A stretch of 61,716 nt of DNA from Oscillospiraceae bacterium (GTDB taxonomy: Bacteria; Bacillota; Clostridia; Oscillospirales; Ruminococcaceae), in contig SVOZ01000009.1 in the NCBI GenBank assembly GCA_015066115.1, positions 8,234-69,949 on the forward strand, in the 5' to 3' direction. Both the position numbers and the translations under genes were made by a program. The notes under the pieces are model-generated. The model did no database searches and was not told the origin of the DNA. It saw only the letters and a program-made list of their open reading frames with translations. Numbering within the stretch: the first letter of the stretch is position 1; each line of letters begins with the position of its first letter. Positions 53,687 through 61,586 of the stretch are shown here, piece after piece.

Positions 53687-54574
53687 ATGAAGATTCTGAA
53701 TTTCGGCTCGTGTAATATTGATTATGTTTATAGTCTTGACCACATTGTAAAAGAGGGTGAAACCCAGACAAGCTTATTGCTTGAAACCTTTGCTGGCGGA
53801 AAGGGGCTTAATCAGTCACTTGCCGCGGCAAGAGCAGGAGCAGAGGTTTATCACGCGGGATATATTGGCAGCGAGGGAATTTTTCTAAAAGAGATTCTCA
53901 AGGATAGTGGCGCCGATGTTTCTTATATGAGAGAAACTAAGAAGAAAAACGGACATGCCGTTATTCAGGTTTCAAAAAATGGAGAAAACTCAATTTTCCT
54001 TTACCCCGGCTCTAATGAGATGCTAACTCGGGAGTATATTGACTGTGTTCTTAATGATTTTTCCCCAAACGATATAGTCATTTTGCAAAACGAGGTAAAC
54101 TTAGTTGACTATATTGTCAAAAGAGCATTTGAAAAGGAAATGACTGTAGTTCTAAACCCTTCCCCATATAATAAGAAAATAGAAAACATCGACCTTAATA
54201 TGCTTTCCTATCTTATACTAAACGAGGTTGAGGCAGAGGATATTACGGGCAATAAAGCTCCCGATGATTGCCTTGACTTTTTTAAGAAAAATTATCCGCA
54301 CCTCTCGGTTGTTCTTACCTTGGGAGCAAAAGGAAGCGTGTTTTTGAGCGGCGAAAAAAGAGTGTTTCAACCTGCATACAAGGTTTCAGTTGTGGATACA
54401 ACCGCCGCAGGAGACACCTTTACCGGATATTTTGTGGCGGGAATTGCAAAAAATGAAGAAATCGGCGAAATCCTTAAAACATCAGCATTTGCTGCCGCTT
54501 TGACAGTTTCTAAAAAGGGGGCAGCTCCTTCTATACCGACCTTAAAAGAGGTTTCAGAAGCAATAAAAAATTAA
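53687..54574 (+). CDS. Ribokinase-like PfkB-family sugar kinase
   Basis: 295 residues. FGSCNIDYVYSLDHIV, AGGKGLNQSLAAARAGAEV and the catalytic VVDTTAAGDTFTGYFVAG match ribokinase closely. It would phosphorylate a free sugar such as ribose released by the neighbouring hydrolases. 21 bp after the GH115-like gene, 33 bp before the nucleoside hydrolase gene. Confidence 0.88.
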   Translation: MKILNFGSCNIDYVYSLDHIVKEGETQTSLLLETFAGGKGLNQSLAAARAGAEVYHAGYIGSEGIFLKEILKDSGADVSYMRETKKKNGHAVIQVSKNGENSIFLYPGSNEMLTREYIDCVLNDFSPNDIVILQNEVNLVDYIVKRAFEKEMTVVLNPSPYNKKIENIDLNMLSYLILNEVEAEDITGNKAPDDCLDFFKKNYPHLSVVLTLGAKGSVFLSGEKRVFQPAYKVSVVDTTAAGDTFTGYFVAGIAKNEEIGEILKTSAFAAALTVSKKGAAPSIPTLKEVSEAIKN

Positions 54575-54607
54575 GCTGTAATTAGCTTTCAGAAAGGGAA
54601 GGTAAAA

Positions 54608-55507
54608 ATGAGAAACTTTATCTTGGGCACTGACTGGTGGACCGATTGTGACGATGTTGTTGCATTAAGAATACTTGCCCGTGCTCATAAGGCACAGGAA
54701 ATTTGCCTAAAAGGCATAGTAATAAATGCTTGTATGCAGTATTCCGTTCCCTCTCTGGAAGGATTTCTCTGCAGTGAAAATGTGAGGAATATTCCTATTG
54801 GAATAGATTATGATGCCACCGATTTTGGCGGAAATCCGCCCTATCAGAAAAGACTCTCCGAACTTTGCGAAAGGTACCATACAAATAAAGATGTTACCAA
54901 TGCTGTAAGGCTTTATAGAGAAATACTTGCAAAAAGCAAGGAAAAAATTGAGTTCATTGAGATTGGTTATCTTCAAGCGGTTGCGGCGCTCTTAAAAAGC
55001 GGACCTGACGATATTTCTGATTTGAGCGGCATGGACCTTATCAAAGAAAAGGTTTCAAAAATGTGGGTAATGGCGGGAAAATGGAACGAAAAAGAGGGCA
55101 AAGAAAACAACTTTGCCCGAAACGAGCGTTCAAGAAATGCCGCAAACTATTTTTGTGATAACTGCCCCGTGCCAGTAACCTTTCTCGGATGGGAAGTAGG
55201 TTATAATGTTATAACGGGCGATAAACTCAAAAAAGATGATATTCTCTATAAGGCTATGTGCGACCACACTTCTATTAACGGCAGAAGTTCTTGGGACCCT
55301 ATGCTTGTTTTGATGGCACTTGTCGGCGACGAACAAGAGGCAGGTTATAGCGTTGTAAAAGGCAGAGCATCCGTTAATAAAGAAAGCGGCGTAAACTGCT
55401 TTACAAAAGGCGAAAACGGCAGTCACTGCTATGTTGTAAAGAAAAAGGGAAATAGCTATTACAAGGACCTTATTAACGAGAAAATCAAATCACTGCACAC
55501 ATATTAG
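54608..55507 (+). CDS. Nucleoside hydrolase-like protein
   Basis: 299 residues. The N-terminus GTDWWTDCDDVVALRIL resembles the Ca-binding DTDxxxDDxxAL signature of nucleoside hydrolases, which split the N-glycosidic bond of ribonucleosides. The spacing of the acidic residues differs slightly and the second half (SSWDPMLVLMAL) keeps the family's late Asp. AGGGAAGG precedes the ATG. Its neighbour, a ribokinase, would consume the ribose. Confidence 0.78.
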   Translation: MRNFILGTDWWTDCDDVVALRILARAHKAQEICLKGIVINACMQYSVPSLEGFLCSENVRNIPIGIDYDATDFGGNPPYQKRLSELCERYHTNKDVTNAVRLYREILAKSKEKIEFIEIGYLQAVAALLKSGPDDISDLSGMDLIKEKVSKMWVMAGKWNEKEGKENNFARNERSRNAANYFCDNCPVPVTFLGWEVGYNVITGDKLKKDDILYKAMCDHTSINGRSSWDPMLVLMALVGDEQEAGYSVVKGRASVNKESGVNCFTKGENGSHCYVVKKKGNSYYKDLINEKIKSLHTY

Positions 55508-55545
55508 TGATATATCCTCGAAATATTTTGTCTATTTCTTGCAAT

Positions 55546-55580
55546 AAAAACCCCCTATGTTAACCATAGGGGGCTTTTTG
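55546..55580 (+). terminator. Terminator of the GH115-like unit
   Basis: CCCCCTATG/CATAGGGGG with TTTTTG after it on the plus strand and a run of A before it. Also placed to end the leftward miniprotein gene at 55619. Confidence 0.9.
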
Positions 55581-55618
55581 TAAACTTAACACAGTTTGCT
55601 TCTCTTAATATATCTTTT

Positions 55619-55747
55619 TTATTTCTCGTTTCTATTGCTTCTATTTTCAGCGTTCTGCTCTTTTCTGTTCTGTGAATTTTTATTTGAAGACTGATTATTC
55701 TGGTTGTTCTGGCTATTCTGATTGTTTCTATTTAATTTATCAGACAC
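55619..55747 (-). CDS. Asn/Gln-rich 42-residue miniprotein
   Basis: GTG start at 55747 with GAGGTGAT eight bases upstream, running to TAA at 55619. About half of the residues are Asn or Gln (NRNNQNSQNNQNNQ) and the rest mostly Ser, Lys and Glu. There is no Cys or hydrophobic core, so it should be disordered. Its composition recalls small spore-associated proteins of spore-formers, but no motif proves it. A terminator follows at 55546-55580 and another separates it from rubrerythrin. Confidence 0.6.
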   Translation of the reverse strand: MSDKLNRNNQNSQNNQNNQSSNKNSQNRKEQNAENRSNRNEK

Positions 55748-55807
55748 TTAAATCACCTCTTTTCACTTTTATTATCTGCAAAAAGAGGCATTATATGCAA
55801 AGTAAAA

Positions 55808-55828
55808 GCGCCCGTATAAAACGGGCGC
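55808..55828 (-). terminator. Terminator of the PerR-regulated operon
   Basis: GCGCCCGT-ATAAA-ACGGGCGC, then TTTTACTTT on the minus strand, right after rubrerythrin. Confidence 0.88.
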
Positions 55829-55837
55829 CCTTTGTTT

Positions 55838-56377
55838 TTAATAATTTTCTTTTCTAACTTCGAAGTAGCTCTGGGGATGAACGCAAACGGGGCAAACGGC
55901 GGGAGCTTTTTTGCCCATTACGAGATGTCCACAGTTGCGGCATTCCCACATAGTTTCCTCTGCCTTTTCAAAAACTTTTTGCATCTCTACATTATTTAAG
56001 AGTGCGCGATATCTCTCTTCGTGAGATTTCTCAACAGCAGCAACCATTCTGAAACGTGCTGCAAGAGCAGTAAAGCCCTCTTCCTCTGCTTCCTTTGCAA
56101 AGGTGTCATACATATCGGTCCACTCATAGTTTTCGCCTTCAGCGGCAGCTAAAAGGTTAGCAGCGGTGTCACCAAGTCCGCCAAGCTCCTTAAACCAAAG
56201 CTTTGCGTGCTCCTTCTCGTTGTCAGCGGTCTGAAGGAAGATAGCAGCGATCTGCTCATATCCCTCTTTCTTTGCAACTGATGCGAAATAGGTGTACTTG
56301 TTTCTTGCCTGTGACTCGCCTGCAAATGCAGCAGCGAGATTTTTTTCGGTTTTTGTTCCTTTAAGTTCTTTAGCCAT
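55838..56377 (-). CDS. rbr: Rubrerythrin
   Basis: 179 residues. A ferritin-like diiron domain ([34 protein letters not shown]) is followed by a rubredoxin-type Fe site (CRNCGHLV and CPVCVHPQ). It reduces hydrogen peroxide to water in anaerobes. ATG 56377 with GGAGG is used. Third gene after perR and desulfoferrodoxin. Confidence 0.95.
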   Translation of the reverse strand: MAKELKGTKTEKNLAAAFAGESQARNKYTYFASVAKKEGYEQIAAIFLQTADNEKEHAKLWFKELGGLGDTAANLLAAAEGENYEWTDMYDTFAKEAEEEGFTALAARFRMVAAVEKSHEERYRALLNNVEMQKVFEKAEETMWECRNCGHLVMGKKAPAVCPVCVHPQSYFEVRKENY

Positions 56378-56432
56378 AATAAATTCCTCCAAAATTTAAT
56401 TTCATATTTAATATATGTTTAATCTTTTCAGA

Positions 56433-56816
56433 TTAAAGTTCGGTTTTCCAAAGGCTGTGAAGATTGCAGTAAGCGTAAACTGCGACTGCCTCTTCGCCAT
56501 CAGCAAGGACAAACTCTACATAGGGAGCCATACCCGGCTTAAGATTTTTTCTCTGACCGCCGTTATTTGTTTCTAAATAGAGCCACTCAATTAAATGCTC
56601 CTCGGTCATAGGATGGTCTACAGAGCCAACATTAACCTTAATGGTGTTTCCATCGCGCTTAACAACAGGGAGATGTTTTTCTCCTGCTGCGTCGGTGGTG
56701 TTGGGCTCAAGCGCAGTCATTTTCTGGCCGCAACACATAATGGGCACTCCCTTGTTGTCAACCATTCCGATTAAATTTTTGCAATGCTCACAAAGATAAA
56801 ATTTCGCCTTACTCAT
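56433..56816 (-). CDS. dfx: Desulfoferrodoxin (superoxide reductase)
   Basis: 127 residues with both iron centres: desulforedoxin-like Cys9, Cys12, Cys28 and Cys29, and the catalytic site from His48, His68, His74, Cys117 and His120. It reduces superoxide to peroxide, which rubrerythrin then removes. Start overlaps the perR stop by four bases (ATGA). Confidence 0.95.
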   Translation of the reverse strand: MSKAKFYLCEHCKNLIGMVDNKGVPIMCCGQKMTALEPNTTDAAGEKHLPVVKRDGNTIKVNVGSVDHPMTEEHLIEWLYLETNNGGQRKNLKPGMAPYVEFVLADGEEAVAVYAYCNLHSLWKTEL

Positions 56817-57232
56817 AATACCTTCTCCTCTTTTTTTAAAATTTTTTTACATTCAGGGCAAACGCCCATATAGATCAACGAATAGCTTTTTATGTCAAAA
56901 CCCGCATCCTTTGGCGCCATAACCTCTTTTTCGCTTGGCGAAACCTCTTTGGGAATGTCGGTCATCTCTCCGCACTCGGTGCAAAGAAAATGATAGTGGC
57001 TTTCTAAGTTAAAATCAAAGTGGTCGGGTCCCGCGCCGCTGACAAGCCGCTTTATAGCTCCGCTTTCAGACAGGTGTGCCAAATTTCTGTAAACTGTGCC
57101 AAGACTGATGTTTGGTGCATCCTCGCGGCAACGGATGTAAACCGCTTCGGCTGTCGGATGGTCACAGCTTTTTTGCACTACATCATAAACAAGCTGTCTT
57201 TGTTGTGTGTTTCTATGTGCCGTTTTTTGCAT
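56813..57232 (-). CDS. perR: Fur-family peroxide regulator PerR
   Basis: 139 residues. Winged helix (TAEAVYIRCREDAPNISLGTVYRNL), metal-site residues in DHFDFNLESHYHFLC and two CxxC zinc pairs (CTECG, CPECK). The position at the head of a desulfoferrodoxin-rubrerythrin operon argues for PerR rather than Fur. It likely represses its own operon until peroxide oxidises it. Confidence 0.9.
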   Translation of the reverse strand: MQKTAHRNTQQRQLVYDVVQKSCDHPTAEAVYIRCREDAPNISLGTVYRNLAHLSESGAIKRLVSGAGPDHFDFNLESHYHFLCTECGEMTDIPKEVSPSEKEVMAPKDAGFDIKSYSLIYMGVCPECKKILKKEEKVL

Positions 57233-57266
57233 CGCCTTACCTCACTTTCTCTTAGCTTGTGAGGTT

Positions 57267-57318
57267 ATTATAGCACAATGTTTTTTGATTGTCAAGTATT
57301 AGTAACTATTATCAATAA
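57267..57318 (-). promoter_or_regulatory. perR operon promoter with candidate Per box
   Basis: Minus strand TTGACA (57295-57290), 17 bp, TATAAT (57272-57267). Just upstream, TTGATAATAGTTACTAATA (57315-57297) is a partial Fur/Per-box-like dyad ending at the -35 box, a fitting autoregulatory site. Confidence 0.7.
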
Positions 57319-57378
57319 GATTTTTTTAATTTTTTCTCCAATTTATAGTATTAACGGTTTTTTGAAAAAAATTCAATA

Positions 57379-58110
57379 TTAGTTGGCTTTTCCCCAGCCG
57401 TCAATCCCCGAGCGCACCAGCGCGCCGAAAACCTTTTCGGTTACTGAGGGTGAGTTTTTCTCCTCCTCTGCAAGCCGCTCTTTAACAGTTTGCCTCAAGG
57501 TGTTTCCGTCGGCGGGGCAGGCGCTCTTTATAATAGGAAGGGAAAGCCTTTTAACAGCCGCCTCAATTTCATTTTCGGGAGCATAGATAAGCGGCCTTAT
57601 CATATAAATATCTTTTCGGGAAAGATATGTAAGGGGCGAAAAGCAGCCGACTCTGCCTTCCGAAAACAAATTCATCAAAAAGGTTTCAACAACGTCGTTA
57701 TAATGATGGCCAAGCGCAAGCTTTTTACAGCCTGCCTCAATGGCGGCATCGTGAAGCGCGCCTCTTCTCATTCTGGCGCAAAGGCTGCAGGGGCTTTTTT
57801 CGCGCCTTTCCTCAAAAATTATTTGACCGATTTGGGTTCTTTTAATCACAAGGGGAATCTCTAAGCTTTTGCAAAGCTCCTCTATTTTTGAGTAATCGGT
57901 TTGCACGCCGTTAAACTGCGGATCTAATATAATTGCAACAAGCTCATATTTTTTAGGATAAAATCGGCGCATAGCGCTGAGCGCGGCGAGCAGCATAACC
58001 GAGTCCTTTCCGCCCGAAACGCCGACAGCAATGCGGTCGCCATCCTCAATCATATTATAATCATCGCAGGCGCGCCTTATGTACGAAAGCATCTTTTGCA
58101 TAAAATTCAC
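57379..58110 (-). CDS. TtcA/TtuA-like PP-loop ATPase
   Basis: 243 residues. PP-loop GVSGGKDSVMLLAAL, then CSLCARMRRGAL (Fe-S cysteines) and LGHHYNDVVETFLMNL, the pattern of TtcA-type tRNA 2-thiolation enzymes. It would activate a tRNA cytidine with ATP and insert sulfur through a [4Fe-4S] cluster. Monocistronic. Confidence 0.88.
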   Translation of the reverse strand: MNFMQKMLSYIRRACDDYNMIEDGDRIAVGVSGGKDSVMLLAALSAMRRFYPKKYELVAIILDPQFNGVQTDYSKIEELCKSLEIPLVIKRTQIGQIIFEERREKSPCSLCARMRRGALHDAAIEAGCKKLALGHHYNDVVETFLMNLFSEGRVGCFSPLTYLSRKDIYMIRPLIYAPENEIEAAVKRLSLPIIKSACPADGNTLRQTVKERLAEEEKNSPSVTEKVFGALVRSGIDGWGKAN

Positions 58111-58267
58111 CTTTTAACTTTTCTTTCCTTTATTATATATCCGCCTTCTCTCTAAGTCAACGAATTAAATTAGTTTACATTTTTTTAAACAGCCTTTTAC
58201 AATTTTCTGTTTATTTCTGACTTTATTTCTGCTATAATTATGCTACTACCCCAAAAGGAGCGATTTT

Positions 58268-58936
58268 ATGGACAACTTTATACCTACTATACAAGACAAA
58301 TTAAGAAACCACATTATGCAGGTTCCCGAGTGCATAAACGAGTGCAGCGGAATAAACATTTTCGGCAAGCTCATCCGATCACTCGTTTTTACGACCGACA
58401 TCAGCATCGTCTGCAACACCAATGCCGACGCTGTTTTGGCGGTCTACCCTTTTACGCCGCAGGTTAAAATTTCGCGTGCCATTTTAGAGGCGTCGGACAT
58501 TCCCGTTTTCTGCGGAATCGGCGGCGGAACGACGCGCGGCGCAAGGGTCGTTAACAATGCTCGCGGCGCCGAGAACGCAGGCGCATTCGGCGTTGTTGTA
58601 AATTCGCCGACCGAAAACGAGGTTATATCTCTGCTTTCAAAGGAGATCGAGATCCCTGTTATTACAACCATCGTTTCGGAAAAAGAGAATTTTGCCTCGC
58701 GCATCGAGGCAGGCACCGACATTTTCAATGTTTCTGCCGCCGCCAAGACTGCCGAGGTCGTTGCCCACATAAGAAGTCTTTATCCCAAAATGCCGATAAT
58801 TGCAACCGGCGGACCTACCGACGAAACAATTCGCAACGTTATAAAAGCGGGTGCAAACGCGGTTACCTGGACGCCGCCCAAAGCAAGCGAGCTTATGGCA
58901 GAATTGATGGTAAAATACCGCGCTTCTATGGAATAA
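58268..58936 (+). CDS. TIM-barrel protein of unknown function
   Basis: 222 residues. Repeating strand-helix units with GIGGGTTRGARV, FGVVVNSPT, TDIFNVSAA and a late GGPTDETIRNVIKAGANAV phosphate-binding loop make a TIM barrel related to KDPG-aldolase/ThiG folds. Similar clostridial proteins carry only a generic hydrolase label. AAAAGGAG precedes the ATG. Stands alone between the PP-loop gene and the rplM leader. Confidence 0.75.
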   Translation: MDNFIPTIQDKLRNHIMQVPECINECSGINIFGKLIRSLVFTTDISIVCNTNADAVLAVYPFTPQVKISRAILEASDIPVFCGIGGGTTRGARVVNNARGAENAGAFGVVVNSPTENEVISLLSKEIEIPVITTIVSEKENFASRIEAGTDIFNVSAAAKTAEVVAHIRSLYPKMPIIATGGPTDETIRNVIKAGANAVTWTPPKASELMAELMVKYRASME

Positions 58937-59047
58937 AAATATTTTTAAAAAAGTGAAATGAAAATTAAGAAACAGAGAGAAACAGAGCAATCTTGCGAGA
59001 AATCGAGAGAATGAGGGATATATTTTAAATTTTTGGCAAAAAAAGTG

Positions 59048-59174
59048 TTGACTTGTGGTTTTTGGTGTTATATAATGTTATGGCACTTTGTTAAACGGTC
59101 GTTTCCCCGTAACGACCGCGTTTTCAAGTAAATCAGAGGCCGGCAAGGCCTAATATAAACGGAGGTTAAACATC
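59048..59174 (+). promoter_or_regulatory. rplM-rpsI promoter and leader (L13-leader-like)
   Basis: TTGACT (59048-59053), 17 bp, TATAAT (59071-59076). The leader has a hairpin CGGTCGTT/AACGACCG (59096-59118) and GGCC-GGCAA-GGCC (59139-59151) before GGAGG. Firmicutes rplM is known to carry an autoregulatory L13 leader; whether this fold matches it was not tested. Confidence 0.7.
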
Positions 59175-59603
59175 ATGTCAACATTTATGCCAAAAGCAAA
59201 TGAAATCGTGCGTAATTGGTATGTTCTTGATGCAGCAGGAAAGCCCCTTGGCCGCGTTGCTGCTGTTGCCGCCGATCTTTTAAGAGGAAAGAAAAAGACA
59301 ATTTTTGCTCCTCACGTTGATTGCGGCGATCATGTTATCATAATCAATTCCGACAAGGCTGTTCTCACCGGAAACAAGGCTAACAAGAAAATGTATTACC
59401 GTCATACTGGATGGGTAGGCGGACTTAAAGAAGTCAAGTACTCCATTCTTATGAAGGAAAATTCCGAAAAGGCTATGCAGCTCGCAGTTAAGGGCATGGT
59501 TCCCGATACCACTATCGGTAGAGCCGCTCTCACCCGTCTTCACATCTACAAAGACGGCGAGCACAACCACGCTGCACAGAAGCCCCAGGAATATACATTA
59601 TAA
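59175..59603 (+). CDS. rplM: 50S ribosomal protein L13
   Basis: 142 residues with the L13 core VDCGDHVIIINSDKAVLTGNK, YYRHTGWVGGLKE and AVKGMVPDTTIG. Operon with rpsI, 16 bp apart. Confidence 0.97.
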   Translation: MSTFMPKANEIVRNWYVLDAAGKPLGRVAAVAADLLRGKKKTIFAPHVDCGDHVIIINSDKAVLTGNKANKKMYYRHTGWVGGLKEVKYSILMKENSEKAMQLAVKGMVPDTTIGRAALTRLHIYKDGEHNHAAQKPQEYTL

Positions 59604-59619
59604 GTGAGGAGGCGTTAAA

Positions 59620-60018
59620 ATGTACGATAAGAAACCGTTTTTCTACGGAACTGGTAGAAGAAAGCACTCTGTTGCCCGTGTAAGACTTTACAAAGGTAAC
59701 GGCAATTTTACAGTAAATGACAGAACAATCGACGAGTATTTTGGTCTTGACACCTTAAAGCTCATCGCAAGACAGCCCCTCGCTTTAACCGACACTGCTG
59801 ACAAGTTTGACGTTGTAGTCAAGGTTGCAGGCGGCGGTGTTACCGGTCAGGCAGGCGCTATCCGTCACGGCGTTGCAAGAGCTCTCCTTGAGTTTGATGC
59901 AGAACTTCGCCCCGAGCTTAAAAAAGCCGGATTCCTTACCCGTGACCCGAGAATGAAAGAGCGTAAAAAGTACGGTCTCAAAGCCGCACGTCGCGCACCT
60001 CAGTTCTCCAAGAGATAA
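59620..60018 (+). CDS. rpsI: 30S ribosomal protein S9
   Basis: 132 residues, with [14 protein letters not shown] at the start and the invariant basic tail ending in QFSKR, which contacts the P-site tRNA. Its 3' end is a known insertion site for integrative elements in Firmicutes; the HTH-Fic region follows. Confidence 0.97.
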   Translation: MYDKKPFFYGTGRRKHSVARVRLYKGNGNFTVNDRTIDEYFGLDTLKLIARQPLALTDTADKFDVVVKVAGGGVTGQAGAIRHGVARALLEFDAELRPELKKAGFLTRDPRMKERKKYGLKAARRAPQFSKR

Positions 60019-60036
60019 CAACATCCTATCAGAAAT

Positions 60037-60075
60037 GCCTTATATTCCTTGTATTTCAAGGGATATGGGGCTTTT
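60037..60075 (+). terminator. Terminator after rpsI
   Basis: GCCTTATATTCCTTG pairs along its whole length (with G-U pairs) with CAAGGGATATGGGGC, followed by TTTTC. Confidence 0.75.
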
Positions 60076-60178
60076 CTTTTTGCCTGTCAAAAGCAAATCC
60101 CCAATAAATCCCCAACACACCCACCGAATGAATATATCTTTATCTCTGCGGTATATGTGTATATAGTTGTTTTTTCGT

Positions 60179-60306
60179 GTTACTTCCGTTACTTCAAAAG
60201 TTATGATAGACTGCGATAATTCATAGTACACTATGAGCGGTTATAATAGCCGAATTTCAAATCGGTTTCCGTTACCTTTCTGTTACCGAAGGCTCAAAAG
60301 TGTTAC
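60179..60306 (+). other. Cluster of five GTTAC(C/T) repeats in the rpsI-HTH spacer
   Basis: GTTAC occurs at 60179, 60188, 60271, 60282 and 60302, all on the plus strand. The region 60076-60450 otherwise holds no gene I can support. Spaced short direct repeats beside a ribosomal-protein gene end could be recombinase arm sites or operators for the HTH protein. Confidence 0.35.
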
Positions 60307-60396
60307 CGCTCTTTGATTAGCGTTCCTTTTTATAATGGGGCGGTTTCGTTTGTATCTCACTTTTTGACTATTATTATTTGATTTTGCAAAAATATC

Positions 60397-60425
60397 TTTA
60401 CAAACACAAAGATATATGATATAAT
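60397..60425 (+). promoter_or_regulatory. Promoter of the HTH-Fic unit
   Basis: TTTACA (60397-60402), 17 bp, TATAAT (60420-60425), then AAGGAGGG before the ATG. Confidence 0.82.
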
Positions 60426-60450
60426 AGTATCGTACTAAGGAGGGCTGCAA

Positions 60451-60666
60451 ATGGCTATCAAATACTATAAACTCTTCGATATAATGCAACGAAGAGACCT
60501 GTCTAAAACGCAAATATCTGAATCTGTGGGAATTTCATCAGCAACGATGGCAAAACTCTCAGCCCACAAACCTGTTAATATGGAAATAATCAACCGCCTT
60601 TGTGAATACTTAGAGGTTCAGCCGGGCGAGATACTCGAATTTGTTTCGGATGAGGAGGGAGCATAA
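60451..60666 (+). CDS. XRE-family helix-turn-helix regulator
   Basis: 71 residues, a single Cro/CI-type HTH domain (SKTQISESVGISSATMAKL, then NRLCEYLEVQPGEIL). Strong AAGGAGG. Its TAA is directly followed by the ATG of the Fic gene, so expression is coupled; it probably represses the pair. Confidence 0.9.
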   Translation: MAIKYYKLFDIMQRRDLSKTQISESVGISSATMAKLSAHKPVNMEIINRLCEYLEVQPGEILEFVSDEEGA

Positions 60667-61410
60667 ATGAGCATATATCAAAAGATAGACCTCAATAAAT
60701 CGGCAATAGACCGATACAGACCCTTTGAGGGTGAAATGTTAAAACAAACCCGTGATTATTACAGAGTCGGTACTACTTGGACTTCAAACGCTATCGAGGG
60801 CAACACCCTCACAGAGAGCGAAACAAAGATACTTCTTGAAGACGGGTTGACCGTAGGCGGTAAACCTCTCAAATACACCTATGAAGCAATCGGACACGGC
60901 AAAGCGTATGATTATATGTTCACTCTAATTAAGAGCGATACAATCACGACCGAAAACATCTTGATGCTTCACAAACTCTTTTATCAAAGCATAGACGAAG
61001 AGAACGCCGGAGCGTGGAGAAGGCAGCCGATTTTTGTTTCGGGTTCGGATTATGTTTTTCCTCTGCCCGAAGAATTACAGGCGAAGATGGCTGAACTTGA
61101 AAAGTGGATTAAGACCGAACGAGACAATTATCACCCTGTCGAGTTTGCCGCTCTCCTGCATTTGAAGTTCGTAACAATACACCCCTTCATTGACGGAAAC
61201 GGCAGAACTGCAAGATTGCTCACAAACCTTGCTCTTATTCAAAAGGGTTATTTACCTGTTATCGTGCCGCCGATTTATAAACTCGATTATAACGGATATA
61301 TTCGCTTGTATCAGAACAAGGGCGATGCTTCAAGATTCGTGGAGTTTATCGCAGAGCAGGAAGTCGAGACACAAAAAGAAATGATGAGACTGCTACAAAT
61401 CAAACTATAA
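60667..61410 (+). CDS. Fic-domain protein with N-terminal inhibitory helix
   Basis: 247 residues. The Fic motif HPFIDGNGR spans His172-Arg180, so the enzyme should transfer AMP (or another nucleotide) to a target hydroxyl. Ser40-xxx-Glu44-Gly45 near the N-terminus matches the class II inhibitory motif, whose Glu blocks ATP gamma-phosphate binding. All catalytic residues are intact. The partner HTH gene is upstream, a 34-aa membrane peptide gene downstream. Stress or mobile-element modules often have this layout. Confidence 0.93.
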   Translation: MSIYQKIDLNKSAIDRYRPFEGEMLKQTRDYYRVGTTWTSNAIEGNTLTESETKILLEDGLTVGGKPLKYTYEAIGHGKAYDYMFTLIKSDTITTENILMLHKLFYQSIDEENAGAWRRQPIFVSGSDYVFPLPEELQAKMAELEKWIKTERDNYHPVEFAALLHLKFVTIHPFIDGNGRTARLLTNLALIQKGYLPVIVPPIYKLDYNGYIRLYQNKGDASRFVEFIAEQEVETQKEMMRLLQIKL

Positions 61411-61432
61411 TCCGAACAGAGAGGGAAACGAA

Positions 61433-61540
61433 ATGAAAGTATTAAAGGTTTTATTTTGGGTGTTTCTTTTCCCGTTTATGTTATTTATAACATTGCTCAA
61501 CGGCTTATATAAGTTAAGTACCGGGAAGAAATATTTTTAA
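61433..61540 (+). CDS. Small single-span membrane protein
   Basis: 35 codons from ATG 61433 with GAGGGA seven bases upstream. Translation is MKVLKVLFWVFLFPFMLF..., one membrane helix and a basic tail ending GKKYF. Such tiny membrane proteins are common in clostridial mobile elements; function unknown. Same unit as HTH and Fic, ending at a terminator. Confidence 0.65.
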   Translation: MKVLKVLFWVFLFPFMLFITLLNGLYKLSTGKKYF

Positions 61541-61546
61541 CGAAAA

Positions 61547-61586
61547 GAGAGGTTGCAACCCTTATGGACTGCAACCCCTCATTTTT
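61547..61586. terminator. Terminator between convergent units
   Basis: AGGTTGCA/TGCAACC stem followed by ATTTTTATT, between the small membrane gene and the leftward partial gene. Confidence 0.75.

Noticed and set aside
60040..60513. Two leftward frames of 60-76 codons between rpsI and the HTH gene
   Set aside because: No ribosome binding site, they overlap the rpsI terminator or the HTH promoter and start, and composition is not coding-like.
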